Source: Leisingera sp. SS27 (lineage in GTDB: Bacteria > Pseudomonadota > Alphaproteobacteria > Rhodobacterales > Rhodobacteraceae). Taken from it: a DNA stretch of 64,000 nt. Location of the stretch: the NCBI RefSeq assembly GCF_028368855.1, contig NZ_JAQNCY010000001.1:620001-684000 (forward strand), read 5' to 3'. Positions within the stretch are counted from its first letter, which is position 1, and the number at the start of each line of letters is the position of its first letter. Made by a program: the position numbers and the translations under genes. Shown piece after piece: positions 59,435 to 64,000 of this stretch. A model generated the notes under the pieces. It was not told the DNA's origin. It saw only the letters and a list, made by a program, of their open reading frames with translations, and searched no databases.

Positions 59435-61929
59435 AGCCCGCCGGAACTGACGGTGCCGAAGGTCGCCTTGGGCCCCAGCACAGCCGTGCCGCCGCTGGAC
59501 GTGGTAACCTGGCGGCCGGACTGCTGCACTTCCTCAATCAGCGGCAGGTTCGACCCCATCGCAAAACCGCCGTCATAGGTCAGGCCGAAGATCGGCTCCG
59601 CCCCGTCGCGGAAATACTCCGCCACCACATAAACGCCCGACGCCCCATCCGGCAGCCGCGCGCCGGTGTAGCGGTCGATCTTGATGAAATGGCCGCCTTC
59701 CGGCACCTCGAACGGGCCGCCGCCGAATTTCTCGGTCGCCTTTTTCATGAACTGCTGGAACACCGGGCCGCACATGGTGCCGCCATAGGCGCCGCGGCCC
59801 ATCGGGCGGGGCTGGTCAAAGCCCATGTAGCAGCCGGCCACGATGTTGGAGGTGAAGCCGACGAACCAGACATCGCGGGAATCGTTGGTGGTACCGGTCT
59901 TGCCCGCGGTGGGCACCGGCAGGTTGATCACACTTGATGCGGTGCCGCGGTCAACCACACCCCTCATCATCGAGGTGAGCTGATAGGCGGTGATCGGGTC
60001 CATTACCTGTTCGCGGTCGGTGACAATGCGCGGCGCCTGACCCGGCGCCAGCGCGGGATCGGAACAATCCACACAGTCGCGGTCGTCGTGGCGGTAGATG
60101 GTCTTGCCGAACCGGTCCTGCACCCGGTCCACCAGCGTCGGCTGCACCCGCTCGCCGCCGTTGGCGAACATCGCATAGGCCGCCACCATCTTGTAGAGCG
60201 TGGTTTCCTCTGCCCCCAGCGAGTTGGCCAGGAACGGACCCATATTGTCATAGACGCCAAACCGCTCAGCATACCCTGCAACCACCGGCATCCCGACCTC
60301 TTGCGCCAATCGGATGGTCATCAGGTTTCGGCTCATCTCGATGCCGGTGCGCAAGGGCGTCGGACCGTAAAACTTGTTGGTGGAGTTCTTGGGCCGCCAC
60401 AGTCCCTGCGGCGTGTTGATCTCAATCGGGGCGTCAACCACGATGGTCGCCGGGCTGTAGCCGCTGTCCAGCGCTGCCGCATAGACAAAAGGTTTGAAGC
60501 TGGAACCCGGCTGCCGCATCGCCTGGGTGGCGCGGTTGAACACCGAATGCTGGTAGGAGAAGCCGCCCTGCATCGCCAGAACCCGGCCGGAGTTCACGTC
60601 CATCGCGACAAAGCCGCCCTGCACTTCCGGCACCTGACGCAGCGACCAGTGGCTGAAGGCATGGTCCTTCTTCTCGGCCCGGACCAGCACAACGTCGCCG
60701 CGGGCAAAATTGTCGGCAAAGCTGCCCTTCATCCACTTGATGTCGGAACGCGGAACGGTCCCCGTGCCTTCGCTCTGCTCAACCCCGATCGTCAGGGACT
60801 TGTCGCCAACCTCCAGCACCACCGCCGGATACCAGCGGCCGCCGAGCGCGATGTCGCGGGACACTTCCGTGTTTGCCAGTGCCGCGCGCCATGCAGCTTC
60901 GTCCTTAAGCTGATCCTCTTCCAGCTTGATGCCGGTGCCCCGCCAGATTCCGCGGGAGCGGTCGTATTTTTCCAGCCCGCCGCGCATCGCCAACGCCGCC
61001 TCGGCCTGCATGTCGTGGTCGATGGTCGCGCGCACCGTGAAGCCGCCGGTGAAGAACTCGCCCTCGCCGAAGTCTTCAGTCAGCTGCCGGCGGATTTCAT
61101 CGGTGAAATAGTCGCGCGGCGGCAGCGTGGTGCGGAAGCCCTCGAAATCGCCGTTCTGAACCGAGCGCAGCGGCTGCGCCACTTCCACGTCATAGACATC
61201 CTTGGAGATATAGCCGTTCTCGCGCATCTCCCGCAGCACATAGTTGCGCCGCGCCAGCAGGCGATCCTTCTGGCGGACCGGGTGGTAATCCGACGGTGCC
61301 TTAGGCATCGAAGCCAGTGTTGCCGCCTCATGCGGTTGCAGTTCACCCAGTGTCTTGTTGAAATAGGTCTGCGCCGCCGCCGTCACGCCATAGGAGTTTT
61401 GGCCGAGGAAGATCTCGTTCAGATACAGTTCCAGAATTCGTTCCTTGTCGAGCGTTTCCTCCAGCCGGGTGGCGAGGATGATCTCCTTGATCTTGCGCTC
61501 GGCCCGGCGGTCGCCGGATAGCAGGAAGTTCTTCATAACCTGCTGGGTGATGGTCGAGGCGCCGCGCACGTTCTGGCCGCGCGACCGCACGGCCTCAATC
61601 GCCGCTGCCGCGATACCGCGGGCGTCATAGCCGCCGTGGCTGTAGAAATTCTTGTCTTCTGCCGAGATGAACGCCTGTTTCACCAAGTCAGGGATTTCCG
61701 CAGACGGCGTGAACAGGCGGCGTTCCTTGGCAAACTCGTCGATCAGGTGCCCCTCGCCCGAATAGATCCGGCTGATCGTCGGCGGCTGGTACTGCGCCAG
61801 CGATTCATGGCTCGGCAAGTCGCGCCCGTAGATCCAGAACACCGCTCCGATGGTCAGTGCCACCATCGCCACGCCAAGGGTGATGGTGCTGAAGATAGAG
61901 CCGAAGAAGGAAAATATGAACCTGAGCAC
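59428..61929 (-). CDS. mrcA: Penicillin-binding protein 1A (bifunctional)
   Basis: Class A PBP polymerising and cross-linking peptidoglycan. The 833-residue protein has an N-terminal membrane anchor, GT51 domain with ISAEDKNFYSHGGYDARGIA (catalytic Glu) and RGASTITQQVMKNFLLSG, an OB-like insert and the transpeptidase with catalytic Ser in QPGSSFKPFVYAA, SRN in MSRNLMTIRLA and KTGTT in TAGKTGTTNDSRD. Length and order are those of PBP1A. Downstream of the amidase gene on the same strand, 166 bases apart. Confidence 0.95.
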   Translation of the reverse strand: MLRFIFSFFGSIFSTITLGVAMVALTIGAVFWIYGRDLPSHESLAQYQPPTISRIYSGEGHLIDEFAKERRLFTPSAEIPDLVKQAFISAEDKNFYSHGGYDARGIAAAAIEAVRSRGQNVRGASTITQQVMKNFLLSGDRRAERKIKEIILATRLEETLDKERILELYLNEIFLGQNSYGVTAAAQTYFNKTLGELQPHEAATLASMPKAPSDYHPVRQKDRLLARRNYVLREMRENGYISKDVYDVEVAQPLRSVQNGDFEGFRTTLPPRDYFTDEIRRQLTEDFGEGEFFTGGFTVRATIDHDMQAEAALAMRGGLEKYDRSRGIWRGTGIKLEEDQLKDEAAWRAALANTEVSRDIALGGRWYPAVVLEVGDKSLTIGVEQSEGTGTVPRSDIKWMKGSFADNFARGDVVLVRAEKKDHAFSHWSLRQVPEVQGGFVAMDVNSGRVLAMQGGFSYQHSVFNRATQAMRQPGSSFKPFVYAAALDSGYSPATIVVDAPIEINTPQGLWRPKNSTNKFYGPTPLRTGIEMSRNLMTIRLAQEVGMPVVAGYAERFGVYDNMGPFLANSLGAEETTLYKMVAAYAMFANGGERVQPTLVDRVQDRFGKTIYRHDDRDCVDCSDPALAPGQAPRIVTDREQVMDPITAYQLTSMMRGVVDRGTASSVINLPVPTAGKTGTTNDSRDVWFVGFTSNIVAGCYMGFDQPRPMGRGAYGGTMCGPVFQQFMKKATEKFGGGPFEVPEGGHFIKIDRYTGARLPDGASGVYVVAEYFRDGAEPIFGLTYDGGFAMGSNLPLIEEVQQSGRQVTTSSGGTAVLGPKATFGTVSSGGLY

Positions 61930-62095
61930 GGATGTTGGCCTTTCACGCGGGGTGCCGCCTATATAGGGATGGCAACCGCCCGCGTCAAAACGGGAAACCG
62001 GGGATATGCGCCAGGGAAGGCGGGAAAATCCTAGCAGTTTTCACCCCACCCGGCCCCAATTTGCGCAACACCCGCCGATTCCGGCGCAAATGTGC

Positions 62096-63325
62096 CTACT
62101 GCCGCACCAATGCCCGGCGGGCATCATCTTCGATGCGCCAGGCGATCAGCCCGTTCAGAATGCCGCGTGCGGCCTTGGATCGCCATTCAGCATCCACAAG
62201 ATTCTTGATGTCGCGTTTGCTGGACAGAAACCCGATTTCAACCAGCACAGATGGGATATCTGCGGATTTCAGAACCGAAAACCCGGCAGAGCGCAGCGGC
62301 CGGTTATTGATCGGCCGCCCCTGCCCGCGCAGACCCTCGATCAGCGCCGCTGCCAGCGCGTCGCTGCGCGGCTGGGTTTCCTGCCGTGCCAGGTCCAGCA
62401 TCACAGCCGTCACCCCATCATCTGCCTGGCTGAGGTCGGTGCCAGACAGAAGGTCACCGCGCAGATGCCGTTCCGCAAGCTTGGCAGAGGCCGCGTCTGA
62501 GGCATCCTTGGACAGGGTATACACAGTGGAGCCATGGGCGCGGCCTTCGGAAATCGTGTCGGCGTGCAGCGAGATAAATACATCCGCCCCAGCCTGATGC
62601 GCCATCGCAATGCGCCGCTCCAGCGAGACAAAATAGTCATCGTCGCGAGTCATCTGCACGGTGAACTGACCGGACCGCACCAGCGCCTCACCCAGTTCGC
62701 GGGCAAATTGCAGCATCAGGTGCTTTTCGATCACCACATCTGTCTCGGCACCCGGATCAATACCACCGTGGCCCGGGTCCAGCATGACAATTAGTGGCGC
62801 GTTTTGATCCCGCGCTGCTTTGGCTTCCATGGCTTCCGGTGCAGGCAGATCCCAGCGCGGGTCCTGCGGCGCCCCGGCGCTGGCGGCAAACTCCTTTGCC
62901 GCGGCTTGTTCCAGCGCGACCTTCAGCGTTGCCTCAGCTGTCACCTGATCAACCGACAATCCGGCAGATGCCACTTTCATAGGTTCCGCCAGCTGGAGCA
63001 CCAGCCGCGACCAGCCGGGAACATAGGTGCCGAATTGCGCCGCGGTGACTTGTTCCCCCTGGAGCAGATTCTTTGCTGTCAGCCCGGTCCAGTCGACTTC
63101 CTGAAAATCCAGCACCAGACGCAGCGGCTCCGTGAGGGTGAACAGCCGGTACGGCACCCCCTGGCTGAGGCCCAGTGTGATCTCTGCCCCTTGACCGGCG
63201 TCCCGCACGTGGCTTGCGTCCGCATCGATGCGCGCCAGGCCGCTGAAGCTGCTGCCGCCGGACTGTGCCCAGGCGCCTGCGGCCAATGCCCAGATCAATG
63301 CGGTGATTGTGATCAGTCTGCCCAT
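62096..63325 (-). CDS. amiC: N-acetylmuramoyl-L-alanine amidase (AmiC-type)
   Basis: Periplasmic septal peptidoglycan amidase. The 409-residue protein has a signal peptide (MGRLITITALIWALAAGAWA, cleavage near AQS), an AMIN domain (about 30-140) and Amidase_3 (about 190-405) with zinc ligands in MLDPGHGGIDPGAE, the His in ISLHADTI and the catalytic Glu in SVLVEIGFLSSKRD. AMIN targets the septum; the neighbouring PBP1A fits envelope growth. Confidence 0.93.
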   Translation of the reverse strand: MGRLITITALIWALAAGAWAQSGGSSFSGLARIDADASHVRDAGQGAEITLGLSQGVPYRLFTLTEPLRLVLDFQEVDWTGLTAKNLLQGEQVTAAQFGTYVPGWSRLVLQLAEPMKVASAGLSVDQVTAEATLKVALEQAAAKEFAASAGAPQDPRWDLPAPEAMEAKAARDQNAPLIVMLDPGHGGIDPGAETDVVIEKHLMLQFARELGEALVRSGQFTVQMTRDDDYFVSLERRIAMAHQAGADVFISLHADTISEGRAHGSTVYTLSKDASDAASAKLAERHLRGDLLSGTDLSQADDGVTAVMLDLARQETQPRSDALAAALIEGLRGQGRPINNRPLRSAGFSVLKSADIPSVLVEIGFLSSKRDIKNLVDAEWRSKAARGILNGLIAWRIEDDARRALVRQ

Positions 63326-63418
63326 ATCTGCCTCTTGCCCGGCCTGCTGGCCCTTTTGGCCGGCAGACTAGGCAATTTGCGTTTGCTTGGAAATCCGTCT
63401 TCTGCGGTTATCCCCGCC

Positions 63419-64000
63419 TTAGCCGCGGGACGCCATGAACAGCGCCAGCCGCGCCAGGCCTTCCTCGATGTCATGGGTGGAGCGCGCATAGGAGAACCGC
63501 AGCGTCGTGGCGCCGCGCAACGGGTCGAAATCCAGACCCGGTGTCACCGCAACGCCCGCCTTTTCAAGGACTTCGGCGGCGAAACTGCGGCTGTCATCTG
63601 TCAAGTCGGACACATCGGCATAGACATAAAACGCCCCGTCCGGCGGCGCGATTTTGGTGAATCCGGCCTTGGGCAGCCCGTCCAGCATCAGCTGGCGGTT
63701 CCTTGCGTAAACGGCCAGGTTTTCCCGCAGCTCGTCCTCGCAATCGAGCGCCGCCAGCGCTGCCACTTGGCTGGCGTGCGGCGCACAGATGAACATGTTC
63801 TGAGCAATGCGCTCCACAACCCGCACATGATCCTCCGGCACCACCATCCAGCCGACCCGCCAGCCGGTCATCGAGAAAAACTTGGAGAAGGAGTTGATGA
63901 CATAGCATTCGTCGGTCAGCTCCAGAGCGGTAACCGCCTTCGCCTCGTATTCAAGCCCGTGATAGATCTCGTCGGAGATGAAGCTGGCGCCCTCGCCCCG
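63419..64000 (-). CDS. PLP-dependent aminotransferase class I/II, partial (5' end outside window)
   Basis: Only the C-terminal 193 codons are present; the frame is open to the window edge. It contains ISDEIYHGLEYE (PLP phosphate/pyridine-contact region) and the PLP lysine in NSFSKFFSMTGWRVGW, then the small domain ending in HDIEEGLARLALFMASRG. Family I, aspartate-aminotransferase-like fold, but specificity cannot be told from this part. Confidence 0.9.
   Translation of the reverse strand, partial: RGEGASFISDEIYHGLEYEAKAVTALELTDECYVINSFSKFFSMTGWRVGWMVVPEDHVRVVERIAQNMFICAPHASQVAALAALDCEDELRENLAVYARNRQLMLDGLPKAGFTKIAPPDGAFYVYADVSDLTDDSRSFAAEVLEKAGVAVTPGLDFDPLRGATTLRFSYARSTHDIEEGLARLALFMASRG

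Noticed and set aside
1-64000. Genomic island, prophage or integrated element
   Set aside because: Gene content is almost all housekeeping or lineage-typical, no integrase, transposase or tRNA-flanked repeats are seen, and base composition is even except for the short AT-rich gaps.

Overview
The window is GC-rich, gene-dense chromosomal DNA of an alphaproteobacterium, most likely the Roseobacter group of the Rhodobacteraceae (Leisingera/Phaeobacter/Ruegeria-like). This rests on a double-length dCTP deaminase, a SPOR protein rich in Gln/Tyr/Gly, a MoxR + DUF2927 + VWA cluster, a Bpt aminoacyltransferase, a Cys-poor DksA, a tripartite TRAP transporter and a Hint/RTX secreted protein. I see no IS element, prophage, CRISPR array, tRNA or rRNA.

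Layout. 0-13 kb: dCTP deaminase; an AsnC-type regulator divergent from an MFS exporter; a nagZ-scpA-scpB cell-cycle operon behind a SPOR protein and argS; two tandem YciI paralogs; a GFA protein; dGTPase divergent from an A-type Fe-S protein. 13-15 kb: the most unusual locus, an operon made of a gene with nine [M/L]FSSGS repeats, an unassigned helical protein and an EamA exporter. 15-24 kb: exonuclease III, an FAD monooxygenase, DksA, the MoxR/lipoprotein/VWA cluster and a PhoD-type phosphatase. 24-34 kb: minCDE, a tandem HD-GYP protein with a structured leader, ThrE, an M48 protease, a PIN protein, an RlmI-like methyltransferase and an Asp-box repeat protein. 33-39 kb: glnE, DUF2852, RDD, bpt and a VOC protein. 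39-47 kb: TRAP transporter dctPQM divergent from a Cache histidine kinase and NarL-type response regulator, followed by a GAF-LuxR protein. 47-53 kb: lytic transglycosylase, Tat-exported metallo-beta-lactamase-fold protein, a 2-oxoglutarate oxygenase and ilvBN with a leader peptide and attenuator. 53-64 kb: XRE regulator, DUF2189, prfB, the RTX/Hint protein, PBP1A, N-acetylmuramoyl-alanine amidase and the end of an aminotransferase.

Main points for follow-up: (1) the repeat-peptide operon at 13218-14982, which looks like a precursor / processing protein / exporter cassette with two stem-loops after the repeat gene; (2) a family of intergenic elements made of adjacent perfect inverted repeats, two of which (16160-16231 and 22106-22180) share a framework while their stems differ by compensatory changes; (3) regulatory sequence readable directly: an ilv leader peptide with attenuator, a palindrome abutting the dctP -35, a CtrA-type box, paired 19-bp palindromes before the DUF2852 gene and a start-codon hairpin on the HD-GYP mRNA. 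No searches were run; family names are from recognition of motifs and overall protein character.
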